Shown: positions 8,048-17,587 of the stretch, piece by piece
Position numbering within the stretch: the stretch's first letter is position 1
Layout of the letters: each line of letters begins with the position of its first letter
Assembly: GCF_041346925.1 (NCBI RefSeq)
Contig: NZ_CP166840.1
Coordinates: 620,001-684,000 of the forward strand
DNA from: Agaribacterium sp. ZY112
Lineage (GTDB): Bacteria > Pseudomonadota > Gammaproteobacteria > Pseudomonadales > Cellvibrionaceae
Length of the DNA stretch: 64,000 nt
Reading direction: 5' to 3'
Program-made: the position numbers and the translations under genes
The notes under the pieces: model-generated
Databases searched by the model: none
Told to the model about the DNA's origin: nothing
The model's input: the letters and a program-made list of their open reading frames with translations, nothing else

Positions 8048-9493
8048 ATGTTTTTTAGCGACGAGCGCCACAACTTCTTTAAACCTCTGACCAGCAAGTA
8101 CCGCGAGCAAATCGTGCAATGCTTAACGCTGCTCTATCAACGCCTCTATAGTGCTAATGCCGATTACGGGCAGAGCTTAAAGCGCGCACAAGTTATCGAG
8201 CTCTTCGAAGAAGCACTCGCCCGCTCACAAGCCCCTGTTTTTGATGAGAACAGTGATGACAGCGATCAACGCTTTCGCAATCACCGCGAACAAGCCAGTT
8301 GGATACTTAAAGGCTTATTAGAAGCCGGCTGGATAGAAAAACAAGTTGATAATGCCACGTTCAAATCTAGCTACCCTTTTTCGCGCATGGGGCGTTTATT
8401 CACTCAGAGCTTGTGTGATGCCGATAGCAGCCAGGTTCGTACTCGCCACCGCAATACACGTAATACACTGAATGCGCTTGAGGCTTTTTTAAGCCGTGGA
8501 GAAATCTACGATTTACTAGATGCCTTTGATTATAGTGAACGCATTATTACAGACTTTAGCGACATAATCGCCGAACTTGAAGACTTAAAACGTACTTTAG
8601 TGCGTGAAGTTGAAGCTCAGCAACTCGTACATGAAGCCAGCGACCAGTTTTTTGCCTATATGGAACAGCGCTTTCAACCCGACATTGCTGTACGCCTCTC
8701 TGCCGACAGTGTTGAAAAGCACCGCGACGATATTGGCCGCGTAATTACCAGTATTCGCCGCAAGAGCAAAGAATTCAAACAAGAAGCCGAGGCCGCCTTA
8801 CGACAAAGTGCGCCCCAGCTGTGCAATGAGCAACAAAGTTATTTGTGGTTTGTACTCGACACAATAGAAATGCGTATGCGCAATGCCGCCGACATTATGC
8901 TGCCCGCTTTGCGTCGCGCCTTACACGGCTTCACCAAGCGCGCCGACATTGTCATCCGCCAACTGAGTTTTCTCAGTGCTCAAGAAAGTGACAGCTTGGT
9001 TGAGGTCTGCCGCGAACTGTCCGATTTAGATGAGGCACAATACCAACAGCGCCTAAATCAAGCAGCTAAATCCATGTCGACCATGCGCCTACGCCTACTT
9101 GACCCTCGCCACGTACGCCTAACAGAGCGCAAGAAAAAAGGCCCAGTGGATACACGCATGGATGAACACCGAGATGTCGATCTTGGCGCACGCCAAAACT
9201 TGATGGTGCAACAACTGCTCGATCAGGCCTTTGTGTTTAACCGAGAAAACTTACAAAACTATATGTGTGCGGCCCTCAGTGAAGGTAAAACAATTCACAC
9301 CCGCGACCTACCCGTCGACAACGCTCACGATTTACTTGCACTTGCCCACGTTATTGAGCTGGGCAGCGTCAACAACCTAGATTCAGATTTGAAATTCGAA
9401 ATTCACTATCAGGGCCAGTGCGATAATTTTTCGCCGTATTACCAACGCTCAGACGAATTCACCATCGCCTTAATCGATACCAGCCATGCTTGA
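8048..9493 (+). CDS. jetA: Wadjet subunit JetA (MukF-like kleisin)
   Basis: A 481-residue protein assigned as JetA from its N-terminal winged-helix-like segment (NFFKPLTSKYREQIVQCLTLLYQ and WILKGLLEAGWIE), long helical middle, and its position as first of four genes with MukE-, MukB- and TOPRIM-like products. In Wadjet, JetA is the kleisin bridging the two heads of the JetC dimer. The N-terminus resembles the DUF5716 form rather than the DUF3375 form, which would point to a type II-like system; that subtype call is from memory and less certain than the subunit role. The last 8 bases overlap jetB. Confidence 0.82.
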   Translation: MFFSDERHNFFKPLTSKYREQIVQCLTLLYQRLYSANADYGQSLKRAQVIELFEEALARSQAPVFDENSDDSDQRFRNHREQASWILKGLLEAGWIEKQVDNATFKSSYPFSRMGRLFTQSLCDADSSQVRTRHRNTRNTLNALEAFLSRGEIYDLLDAFDYSERIITDFSDIIAELEDLKRTLVREVEAQQLVHEASDQFFAYMEQRFQPDIAVRLSADSVEKHRDDIGRVITSIRRKSKEFKQEAEAALRQSAPQLCNEQQSYLWFVLDTIEMRMRNAADIMLPALRRALHGFTKRADIVIRQLSFLSAQESDSLVEVCRELSDLDEAQYQQRLNQAAKSMSTMRLRLLDPRHVRLTERKKKGPVDTRMDEHRDVDLGARQNLMVQQLLDQAFVFNRENLQNYMCAALSEGKTIHTRDLPVDNAHDLLALAHVIELGSVNNLDSDLKFEIHYQGQCDNFSPYYQRSDEFTIALIDTSHA

Positions 9494-10163
9494 AGAACTA
9501 TTAAACAATGTACTGGCCAAGCTTAATCTCAGCCTGGCCGACTTTAGTGAACTTATAAACCGTTTACTTGATTACGGTGTCATCAACCGCGACGAAAGTG
9601 CCGTTGAAGCCCAGCTTTACGACCGCTACCTAAGTTGTAGCGAACTTGTTGAAGACTATTTAAATGTGATAGGCATTCGCTTAATGCACGATGCCCAATT
9701 TTTAAGTTTAAGAGCTTTTCCACCAAGCGCCGAAGTACCCGGTTTAATCGACGACATTCACCGCCCTTTTAACGGCGGCATGCGCTATCGTCCCAACCAA
9801 CAAGAAGTCGCGTGTATCTTAGTCTTGCGGGTTGAATATGAAAAAGCAGTACGTGAAGGTAAAGTCGATGACAAAGGCTGTGTGCTACTCGCTTTTGAAG
9901 CATTAAGTATGTCAATGACCAACTTACTTAAACGCAGCTTGCCCGAAAACATCAGTGAACGAAAAAATCTGTTTACTCGTTTACGTCAATTGCGCCTTAT
10001 CCATTTTTCTAGTGACGACATGCTCGAAGGCGATGAGGAATATTGGTTAAGCATTCAGCCATCAATTGTTAATTTTGTTAGCAGCGATGCTCTGACTAAT
10101 TTATATCCGAGTGAAGAACAAAATAGCTTAAACCAAGCGTCGGAGGATGGGCATGTATTGTAA
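9486..10163 (+). CDS. jetB: Wadjet subunit JetB (MukE-like)
   Basis: A 225-residue DUF4194/MukE-like protein, tandem winged-helix subunit that binds JetA and the DNA within the JetABC condensin. Recognisable stretches are DYLNVIGIRLMHDAQFLSLRAFPP and QQEVACILVLRVEYEKAVREGKV, and the late LRQLRLIHFSSDDMLEGDEEYWLSIQPSI. It starts inside the end of jetA (8-base overlap) without a clear ribosome site, so translation is probably coupled, and its 3' end runs into jetC. Length is as expected for JetB. Confidence 0.82.
   Translation: MLEELLNNVLAKLNLSLADFSELINRLLDYGVINRDESAVEAQLYDRYLSCSELVEDYLNVIGIRLMHDAQFLSLRAFPPSAEVPGLIDDIHRPFNGGMRYRPNQQEVACILVLRVEYEKAVREGKVDDKGCVLLAFEALSMSMTNLLKRSLPENISERKNLFTRLRQLRLIHFSSDDMLEGDEEYWLSIQPSIVNFVSSDALTNLYPSEEQNSLNQASEDGHVL
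10142..10146 (+). promoter_or_regulatory. Ribosome binding site that sets the jetC start
   Basis: GGAGG directly abuts an ATG at 10147 but is 6 nt from the in-frame ATG at 10153. The second is therefore the likely start (MYCKRAVL). The site lies inside the end of jetB. Confidence 0.7.
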
Positions 10164-13100
10164 GCGCGCTGTACTTGTTAACTGGGGTAATATCCCCGCG
10201 CAAGAATTTGATTTTGGTCCAATAAATTTATTCTCTGGCGGCAATGGTTCGGGTAAAACAACCGCTGCCGACGCCTTACAATCTTTAATGACGGCAGCCC
10301 ACGAAAACTTATTTAATTTCAACCCAGGCCAAGATGAAACAACGCAACGCGGCCGTGGCGGAAAACAGGTTCGCACTCTACAAAGTTATGTGCTCGGTTG
10401 TGATGATGGCAGTTACGCTCGCCCTCGTATTTGTGATGCTTATATCGCTGCTAACTTTCATCCCACTCAAGGTGAAGATGGCGATAAGTTTGTTGCCTTA
10501 ATGTGCATGCGCGCCAGTTTAGATACAGCAGGCACCAACAGGCAGGCTCGCCTAGATGAACTGCAGTTTTTAATTATCCCCCATGAAGAAGTTTTTTTAT
10601 CTGATCTTGTAAAAAAGGATAAAGGTGGAAAATACGTAGTGCCTTTAGCCGACTTACGTACGCAGCTGATGAAAAAATTCGGACGCGACCAAGTTGAAAT
10701 CTACGATAAAAAAGGACCCTACTTGCGTCGACTCTACGGCATATTCCGTGGCGAACGTGGAGCCGTTAGCGATAGAGAAGCCAAACATGCGGCACGAACC
10801 TTCTCTAATTTTATGGCCTATAAACCGGTAAAAAGCATTACCGACTTTGTTGCCAAAGAAGTACTTGAACCCAAAGACTTAAGTGAAGACATTAAAGAAG
10901 TCAGTGAGCTAATGAAAACCATTAGCTCCATGGAGCAAGACACTCGACAAATCAACGATGCCATCAACAACTTAGAGCAGGCGCAAAATAGCACACAAGT
11001 CTATATCAGTAATTTTCAGCAGCGTGCTCTTTATCGTTATGCTGAGCAAAGTCGCCAAGCGAATTTAAAGCAAAGCGACTACCTGAAAGAAAAACAGCGT
11101 CAGAGTGACTTAAATAAAGCCATTAGCGAATGTAAGCAGCAGTCCGAGATCAATAAAGATAAACGTGTAAGCCTGCAGCAAGAATTAGTTGAACTGACAG
11201 CACAACGCCAAGGTATCGGTGCACTTAAAGATAAAGATCAACTAGAAAGCGATATTGAACGCATACAAGATCAGTTAAGCGCCTTAGCCTTACCTTTATT
11301 ACACGAAGACCAAAAAATATCGCGCAACGTAAATAGTGCCAAATGCTTACAGGCCGAACTTAAAGATCCTGAATCGCTACTCAATCTAAATGATTCAGAG
11401 CGCAGTAATTTACAGAAAAAACTTAAAGCACTAATTGATGCCGGTAGTGACACGGATATAAGCGCTCAAACCCTGCAAACCAAAGACTGGATTAACAGTG
11501 ATGCTCTTGAGCAGCGCTTAAACAGCTTGGGGCAACTTGAAGGCTTGCACAACCAATGTGCGGAGCTTATTTTTAACCAAGATAAAAACAGTATTGCCGA
11601 ACTTATCTATGGCAACTTGCATAAAAAACGTGAGCAAAGCGCAAAAGCTAAAACTCAGATGCAGGCCAAACAGATAGAAGTGCAACGTCTACAACAGCAA
11701 CGTGTTAGCTATCCAGCTCATGTTGAACTTGCTTTGCGCGCCATTATTGAACAATGCCCAGAAGCCAAACCGGCAGTGCTTTGTGACTTCATTGAAGTAA
11801 AAGATCCAGACTGGCAAATGGCCATTGAAGGCTACTTAGGTGGCGCCCGTTTTGGCATTGTGGTTGAGCCTGAATATGAAGCCGAGGCCATTCAAATCGT
11901 ACGAGAATTACCGGGGCGACGAAATAACGCTCGCGTAGTTCAAGGCTCCAAGGCTCAACGTGATGCTTCACGTTTACAAGCCGACAACAACAGCATTGTT
12001 GATGTCATGCGTTTTGAACACAAAATTGTAGAGCACTATATTCGAGCAAGCTATGGCAATGTTCGCCGCGTAGACAACCGCGAACAATTAAAATCGACCT
12101 CACGCGGGCTCACTAAAAATGGTTTAGGTTCCGGCTCTTATTCCATGTTCCGTTGTGACATTGATGAAGCTGAACTGGTATTTGGCCAAGGCGCGCGTGA
12201 ACGCGCCCTTAATGCCAAGCAGCAACAGCTACTACAATTACAACAACAAGCCAACACACTTGAAAATCAAGTGCAAAACCTAACAAGCTTACACAGCGAA
12301 TTAAGCGCGTTTAAACATATTCAATGCAGCCAATTAATTCAAGATATGCTACAACAGCATCATGCATTAGAGAGAGCTGAAACAAATTTAAAGAATTTAG
12401 ATCTTGATGATTTTTCTGATCTAGAAGAAAAGCTAAATAATCTACAGCACAAGGTCGTTGAACAAGACCAGCTCAACGATAAACTAAGCATTACTTTAGG
12501 CGGCTTAGAAACAGAGCTAAAAATCAGCCAGCAACGTGCAAATAAATTAAGTTCAGAGCAAGAACAAATTAGCTCTGAGCAAGATCGCCAGGAACAAGAA
12601 GTCCTCAAGCTTGCAAGTTATAATAGCGATTTCAACGCAGAAGAAGCGTTAGCCCATGCTGATGAAGAAGCCAAACAGAGCTCATTTAGCTTTGAAGATA
12701 CCTGCCATGAAGCACAACGAGAACTAGAACGTACAGAGCGTCGTATTAGCGATACGATTATGGAGCACAACCGCAGTGCCCAGCGCTACAACAGTATTCA
12801 ATATCAAAGTCCAAACGACAACCACGAGAGCATTCACGCTTTCTCTGGCATGCTAAAAATACACGATGAACTCGCTCGTATTTATAACAGTCTTAAAAAC
12901 AATGTATTAGTTGGTAAGCACGAAAAACTGCTTGTTTTACGTGAAAGTTTTAATACCACCTTTGTCACCAGCCTTTGCCATTCAATTTATCAGAGTATTA
13001 ACGATGGTAAACGCTGTCTCGATGAGCTCAACAAAGAACTTGAGCACCATCGTTTTGGTGCTGATAGAGAACGCTTTTATTTCGCTTACGACTGGCTACC

Positions 13101-13776
13101 TGAATTTAAAGAGTACTGGGATTTCTTTAAAGACATTATCAACAACCCAAGTTTAGGCGATGGTAATACCCTATTTGAAGTTGAACTAAAACCTAATTCG
13201 ATGGCTATTCGAGACAAGCTACTAAGTATGTTGCTTGATAAGGATGAGCAAAGTGCCTTAAATGAATTACGTCGTATTAGTGATTATCGTAACTACCGCC
13301 GTTACGAAATTTATAAAGAACCTTTAGATAAACAACCGATACCACTTTCGACCTACGGTACAGGTTCTGGTGGTCAGCTTGAGACACCCGCGTATATTAT
13401 TCGCTCTGCGGCCATCACCTCCGCATTTCGATTTAATGAAGGTCAAAGCCACTGTCGCTTAGTACTGGTTGATGAAGCCTTCTCTAAAATGGATGAAAGT
13501 CGATCGCGTGAAGTCATTAACTACCTTACCGAAAGCTTAGGTTTACAGCTTATTTTTATTATGCCCTCGAGCAAAAGCGGGCCATTTATGGATTTAATCA
13601 GCCATCAAGTTGTCTTTAGTAAATGCCCTAGTAATGAGCCCGTTGGTGAATTAAATACCCGTGTATTGGTGGACAGAAAGGTCTGTAATCCCGAGAAAAT
13701 CAAAGATCTTTGGGAGCGCCATCGCCACACAATTCGCCAACAGGCCAGCTTAGACTTTATGCAAGACTTTGCTTAA
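10153..13776 (+). CDS. jetC: Wadjet SMC-like ATPase JetC (MukB-like)
   Basis: About 1207 residues, SMC/MukB-like. Walker A GGNGSGKTTA is near residues 29-37, where it should be in a head domain. Two long Gln/Glu/Leu-rich coiled-coil arms (about 250-490 and 690-930) flank a hinge-like domain containing VLCDFIEVKDPDWQMAIEGYLGG. The C-terminal half of the head has the signature-like STYGTGSGGQLETP (about 1068) and Walker B RLVLVDEAFSKMDE (about 1104). JetC dimerises and extrudes DNA loops, letting Wadjet sense small circular DNA. All ATPase motifs are intact. It overlaps jetB and is followed by a 96-base gap with a hairpin before jetD. Confidence 0.92.
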   Translation: MYCKRAVLVNWGNIPAQEFDFGPINLFSGGNGSGKTTAADALQSLMTAAHENLFNFNPGQDETTQRGRGGKQVRTLQSYVLGCDDGSYARPRICDAYIAANFHPTQGEDGDKFVALMCMRASLDTAGTNRQARLDELQFLIIPHEEVFLSDLVKKDKGGKYVVPLADLRTQLMKKFGRDQVEIYDKKGPYLRRLYGIFRGERGAVSDREAKHAARTFSNFMAYKPVKSITDFVAKEVLEPKDLSEDIKEVSELMKTISSMEQDTRQINDAINNLEQAQNSTQVYISNFQQRALYRYAEQSRQANLKQSDYLKEKQRQSDLNKAISECKQQSEINKDKRVSLQQELVELTAQRQGIGALKDKDQLESDIERIQDQLSALALPLLHEDQKISRNVNSAKCLQAELKDPESLLNLNDSERSNLQKKLKALIDAGSDTDISAQTLQTKDWINSDALEQRLNSLGQLEGLHNQCAELIFNQDKNSIAELIYGNLHKKREQSAKAKTQMQAKQIEVQRLQQQRVSYPAHVELALRAIIEQCPEAKPAVLCDFIEVKDPDWQMAIEGYLGGARFGIVVEPEYEAEAIQIVRELPGRRNNARVVQGSKAQRDASRLQADNNSIVDVMRFEHKIVEHYIRASYGNVRRVDNREQLKSTSRGLTKNGLGSGSYSMFRCDIDEAELVFGQGARERALNAKQQQLLQLQQQANTLENQVQNLTSLHSELSAFKHIQCSQLIQDMLQQHHALERAETNLKNLDLDDFSDLEEKLNNLQHKVVEQDQLNDKLSITLGGLETELKISQQRANKLSSEQEQISSEQDRQEQEVLKLASYNSDFNAEEALAHADEEAKQSSFSFEDTCHEAQRELERTERRISDTIMEHNRSAQRYNSIQYQSPNDNHESIHAFSGMLKIHDELARIYNSLKNNVLVGKHEKLLVLRESFNTTFVTSLCHSIYQSINDGKRCLDELNKELEHHRFGADRERFYFAYDWLPEFKEYWDFFKDIINNPSLGDGNTLFEVELKPNSMAIRDKLLSMLLDKDEQSALNELRRISDYRNYRRYEIYKEPLDKQPIPLSTYGTGSGGQLETPAYIIRSAAITSAFRFNEGQSHCRLVLVDEAFSKMDESRSREVINYLTESLGLQLIFIMPSSKSGPFMDLISHQVVFSKCPSNEPVGELNTRVLVDRKVCNPEKIKDLWERHRHTIRQQASLDFMQDFA

Positions 13777-13822
13777 GCCCAAAGAGCGTTATATATTAGG
13801 GGTAAGGAAAGAATTTGACTAA

Positions 13823-13855
13823 GGGTCAGGATCTGCATTCTGACCCCAGCTTTTT
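13823..13855 (+). terminator. Hairpin with T run between jetC and jetD
   Basis: Arms GGGTCAGGAT (13823-13832) and ATTCTGACCC (13837-13846) pair over 10 bp with one G-T wobble around the tetraloop CTGC, followed by CAGC and TTTTT (13851-13855). It could terminate or attenuate transcription before jetD. The GGGTCAG/CTGACCC arms also resemble the REP-like hairpins linked to RAYT transposases in gammaproteobacteria. Confidence 0.6.
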
Positions 13856-13872
13856 GACACAAGGCCTAAGCC

Positions 13873-15030
13873 ATGAACGCTAATCGACAACGCCCAAGCT
13901 GGGTTGATGAAGAACCGCTCATTCAAGACGTGTTAAACCGTTTTCTCGATCAACTTGATCGAAATGTGAAGTTGCAGTTCAAAGTCAATGCTAAAAGCAC
14001 CCCCCAGCTATTTGACTATGTCGATGATGACCCACAATACCTCTGGCATTTACTTAAAAGCCTCGACAACGAATACCATATTCTTACCGTACATAAACAG
14101 CGCAACAAAAGCGGCCGAGATGCCTATGAAAACGCGCTCTTAAGCTTTAATCCTGATAAAGAAGCGCAAGTTAGATCTTGGCTTAATCGCCCCGCTTTTG
14201 ACCCCTACACCCTAACTTGGAATGAACGCTTTGAAAAAGTTCGCCATTTATTTGAAGACAAAGGCCAAGCGTTAATCAAACCTTTGCGTGTAGAAGGCCG
14301 CAGTGCCGGAGAAGTACTGCAAGCCTTTGCCAGCCTAGCTGACGAAATCACCCACCCTCAGACCTTGCGTAACTTAAGCGCCAAATGCTTTTGGGGAGAC
14401 AGCAAGTTCCTCGATAATAAATCGGATCTATTGGCTGAGCTGTTCCCTAATGCCAGTATGGCTGTGCAGCCCCGTCCGATTATGATGAATGTCATTCTTC
14501 CCGAGAAAATCGAAGAAGTTATTTTTGTTGAAAACCAAGATAGCTTTTTGATGTTAAAACAACTAGCTGATACCCACCCACGCTTTATGCGCAGTGCATT
14601 TGTCTACAGCTCTGGCTTTAAAGGTAGCTCTACCAAGGTTCGCAAGCGTGGCCAAGCCGTATTTAGTGCTTTAAATCTGCCCCAGCAAAGCATGCTTGAA
14701 GCATTTCAAGACTGGTGGTTTAACGAAGGAGAACAACCCTGTTATTTTTGGGGGGATATGGACTATGCAGGCCTAGGCATATTAAAAGCCTTACGCCGTA
14801 GTTTCTTAGGTATGCAAGCTTGGCAAGTAGGTTACGAGCCAATGATGAACTTTCACGATAAAGGCCACGGCCATCAAATTCGTGACAGTAAAAAAATGAA
14901 ACAACTCGACCCCGGCACTTGCGGATGTCGTTACGCTGATGATGTCTTATTGCCAGCCATACGCAACGCCCAGCGCTTTCTCGACCAAGAAATTATTGCA
15001 CTGATGGAATTTGAGCAAAGCCTTAATTAA
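13873..15030 (+). CDS. jetD: Wadjet nuclease JetD (DUF3322/DUF2220, TOPRIM)
   Basis: A 385-residue protein with an N-terminal arm/helical part of the DUF3322 type (NAKSTPQLFDYVDDDPQYLWHLL) and a C-terminal DUF2220 TOPRIM domain. The TOPRIM acidic residues are visible: Glu in EEVIFVENQDSFLML (about 220) and the DxD pair in YFWGDMDYAGLGILKAL (about 294-296). JetD is the toprim nuclease that cleaves closed circular plasmids after loop extrusion by JetABC. The catalytic set looks intact. AAGG lies 9 nt before the ATG. The gene follows a hairpin rather than overlapping jetC, so its dose may be set separately. Confidence 0.9.
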   Translation: MNANRQRPSWVDEEPLIQDVLNRFLDQLDRNVKLQFKVNAKSTPQLFDYVDDDPQYLWHLLKSLDNEYHILTVHKQRNKSGRDAYENALLSFNPDKEAQVRSWLNRPAFDPYTLTWNERFEKVRHLFEDKGQALIKPLRVEGRSAGEVLQAFASLADEITHPQTLRNLSAKCFWGDSKFLDNKSDLLAELFPNASMAVQPRPIMMNVILPEKIEEVIFVENQDSFLMLKQLADTHPRFMRSAFVYSSGFKGSSTKVRKRGQAVFSALNLPQQSMLEAFQDWWFNEGEQPCYFWGDMDYAGLGILKALRRSFLGMQAWQVGYEPMMNFHDKGHGHQIRDSKKMKQLDPGTCGCRYADDVLLPAIRNAQRFLDQEIIALMEFEQSLN

Positions 15031-15262
15031 TAGCTTTGCGATCATTTTTAGTGCTCCTCACACAGCACAAACTAAACAAAGCCGCTCTAATACTACAAGT
15101 AGCGCCAAGTGATTTATAACAAATTTGCTACTGTTTCTATATTAAGCCGCTATTTTTAAAGCAGCTCTACTTTGCACCAAGGGCAAAGCTATCGATATAC
15201 TGCCAATCAATAAAAACCAGAACAGGCCCTTTATTTAGCTATTTGGGCCGGGGACTTCATTG

Positions 15263-17587
15263 ATGGCCATAAAAAAAGCACTATTGCTAACAAGCCTGCC
15301 GCTAGCTCTGTTCGCGTGCTCAGAAGTAAAAGACGACAGTAAAATAAAGCAGCCGCCAGCACCCACCAAACTAATGATTGCCGACTTTGAGGACGAAGCC
15401 AGTGCATCATTATTTGAACTTGAAAGCAGCACCGCAAAGCGTATTAAAAATGATAGTGGCCATGCTATTGAACTTAGTTTTAATAGCCAAGAAAGCCATT
15501 CAAACGCGAGCATTGTGCCAACAAGCCCTTGGAACTGGAGTAATATCGGTGACTTTAATTTAAGTGCCGACATTAGTAACCCCGGTGACGTTAGCGCCCA
15601 CCTTTATGTCGTTGTTGAAGACATCACCGGCTGGCCTCACGCACGCACCGTCAGTATTCCTGCCCGCTCAAGCGACACCTATTATCTAGAATTAAAAGGC
15701 CCACAATTAGAGTTTGATAGCGGTCTACGTGAAAACCCACCAGCGTGGTATAGCGATGATAAAAAAATGTTTTGGCTATACGGCCGCAAAGCTATGCAAC
15801 TCGATGCTATTACTAAAATCACATACTCTCTACGCAGCAACAATGAAGATAAAAGCCTGATTATCGATAATATTCGGCTTACAGGGCTACCAGAAGGTAA
15901 TGCCTATTATCTAAGTGACATTGCAGACAAGTTTGGACAAAGCAACAAACTCGATTTTCCTTTAAAAATACACTCCGACAAACAACTTAAGCAGCTCGCC
16001 AAAGAAGAACTAGCAACACTTGCAAAAGAAGGCCCGATGGCTGGCCGAAGCCGCTTTGGAGGCTGGGTCGATGGCCCCAAGCTCGAAGCAAGCGGTTTCT
16101 ATCGCACCGCAAAAGTTGATGGTAAATGGGCCATGGTCGACCCCGAAGGTTATCTCTTCTTCTCTTCAGCTTTAGCCAACATTCGCATTGCCAATACCAC
16201 CACACTTACAGGTGTCGATTTTAAAGACGATAGCGTTCGTTATATAGACCCCGAAGACGTCACCCCAGAAGATTCGCTTGGCATCCGTCCCGTATCCAAA
16301 GAAGCACAAAAAACACGCTATATAAGCTCGGCCTTGCGCCACAATATGTTCACTTGGCTGCCTGACTACGATGATGAACTGGCCAACCATTACAGCTATC
16401 GCCGCAGCAGCCACATGGGGCCAATGAAGCACGGAGAAACATTTAGCTTCTATCAGGCCAACCTAGAGCGTCGTTATGGTGAAAATTACCCCGACTCCTA
16501 TATTGACACCTGGCGTGACGTCACCATTAAGCGCTTTTTAAACTGGGGCTTTACTTCAACAGGTAATTGGACCGACGCCTCTTTCTACCAGATGGACCGT
16601 ATTCCTTATTTTGCCAATGGTTGGATTATCGGTGATTTTAAAACCGTCACCACAGGCCACGACGTGTGGCACGCCCTACCCGACCCCTTTGACCCCGAAT
16701 TTGAACGCCGCGCCAAGCTCACCACTGAAGTAATAGCCGAAGAAGTAAAAAACAACCCTTGGTGTGTGGGTGTCTTTATCGATAATGAAAAGAGCTGGGG
16801 CAATATGAATGATGCCAAAGGCCGCTTTGGCGTGGCGACGAACACACTCACCCGCAGCGATAGCGACAGCCCGACAAAAGCAGAATTTACCCGCCTTTTA
16901 AAAGAAAAATACGGCACAATCGACAAGCTAAACGCCGCATGGGCTACTGATTTGAGCTCTTGGCAAGAACTCAGCGAACACGGAGTAGAGATCAACAACT
17001 ACGATAACAGCACAATAAATACCGACCTAAGCATGCTTATGCGTGCCTATGCTGACCAGTACTTCCGCATCGTACACGACGCCTTAGCCGATGTGCTGCC
17101 CAACCATATGTATATGGGGGTACGCCTTGCCATGTGGGGCGTCACTAAAGACGTATTGGCCAGTGCGGCCAACTATGTCGACGTGATGAGTTACAACGTT
17201 TATGAAGAGGGCCTGCATCCACGTACCTGGGACTTCCTAGAAGAGATCGACAAACCTAGTATCATTGGTGAGTTCCACATAGGTGCAACCAGCGATACAG
17301 GGCTTTACCATCCAGGCCTTATCCACGCTGCAGATCAAGCCGATAGAGCACGGATGTACAAAGAATATATGTACGATGTTATAGACAACCCCTACTTTGT
17401 TGGCGCACACTGGTTCCAGTATTTAGATTCTCCGCTCACAGGCCGAGCCTTTGACGGTGAAAATTACAACACAGGTTTTGTTACCGTAACCGATACCCCC
17501 TATGTCAACATGGTTGAAGCGGCTAAAGAAATAAACCAAGCACTTTACCCCCGACGTTTTGGTAATAAGAGCGATGATCAACATTAA
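15263..17587 (+). CDS. GH50 beta-agarase, lipoprotein
   Basis: About 774 residues. The N-terminus is a lipoprotein signal with lipobox LALFACS, so the enzyme should be anchored in the outer membrane. Residues 30-210 are a beta-rich carbohydrate-binding-like domain (SPWNWSNIGDFNLSADISNPG); the rest is the GH50 barrel (YFANGWIIGDFKTV, WCVGVFIDNEKSWG, VDVMSYNVYEEG, SIIGEFHIGATSDTG). Glu in DNEKSWG (about 509) and Glu in IGEFHIG (about 670) are the expected acid/base and nucleophile. GH50 enzymes release neoagarobiose or neoagarotetraose from agarose. ATG 15263 is preferred over TTG 15260 because a GGGGA site precedes it at good spacing. The next small gene overlaps the end. Confidence 0.9.
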   Translation: MAIKKALLLTSLPLALFACSEVKDDSKIKQPPAPTKLMIADFEDEASASLFELESSTAKRIKNDSGHAIELSFNSQESHSNASIVPTSPWNWSNIGDFNLSADISNPGDVSAHLYVVVEDITGWPHARTVSIPARSSDTYYLELKGPQLEFDSGLRENPPAWYSDDKKMFWLYGRKAMQLDAITKITYSLRSNNEDKSLIIDNIRLTGLPEGNAYYLSDIADKFGQSNKLDFPLKIHSDKQLKQLAKEELATLAKEGPMAGRSRFGGWVDGPKLEASGFYRTAKVDGKWAMVDPEGYLFFSSALANIRIANTTTLTGVDFKDDSVRYIDPEDVTPEDSLGIRPVSKEAQKTRYISSALRHNMFTWLPDYDDELANHYSYRRSSHMGPMKHGETFSFYQANLERRYGENYPDSYIDTWRDVTIKRFLNWGFTSTGNWTDASFYQMDRIPYFANGWIIGDFKTVTTGHDVWHALPDPFDPEFERRAKLTTEVIAEEVKNNPWCVGVFIDNEKSWGNMNDAKGRFGVATNTLTRSDSDSPTKAEFTRLLKEKYGTIDKLNAAWATDLSSWQELSEHGVEINNYDNSTINTDLSMLMRAYADQYFRIVHDALADVLPNHMYMGVRLAMWGVTKDVLASAANYVDVMSYNVYEEGLHPRTWDFLEEIDKPSIIGEFHIGATSDTGLYHPGLIHAADQADRARMYKEYMYDVIDNPYFVGAHWFQYLDSPLTGRAFDGENYNTGFVTVTDTPYVNMVEAAKEINQALYPRRFGNKSDDQH

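Noticed and set aside
15235-15573. Minus-strand frame inside the agarase gene
   Set aside because: Shadow of the GH50 reading frame; hydrophobic residues follow from the opposite strand codons.
16606-16998. 130-codon minus-strand frame inside the agarase
   Set aside because: Antisense shadow over catalytic motifs of the GH50 domain.
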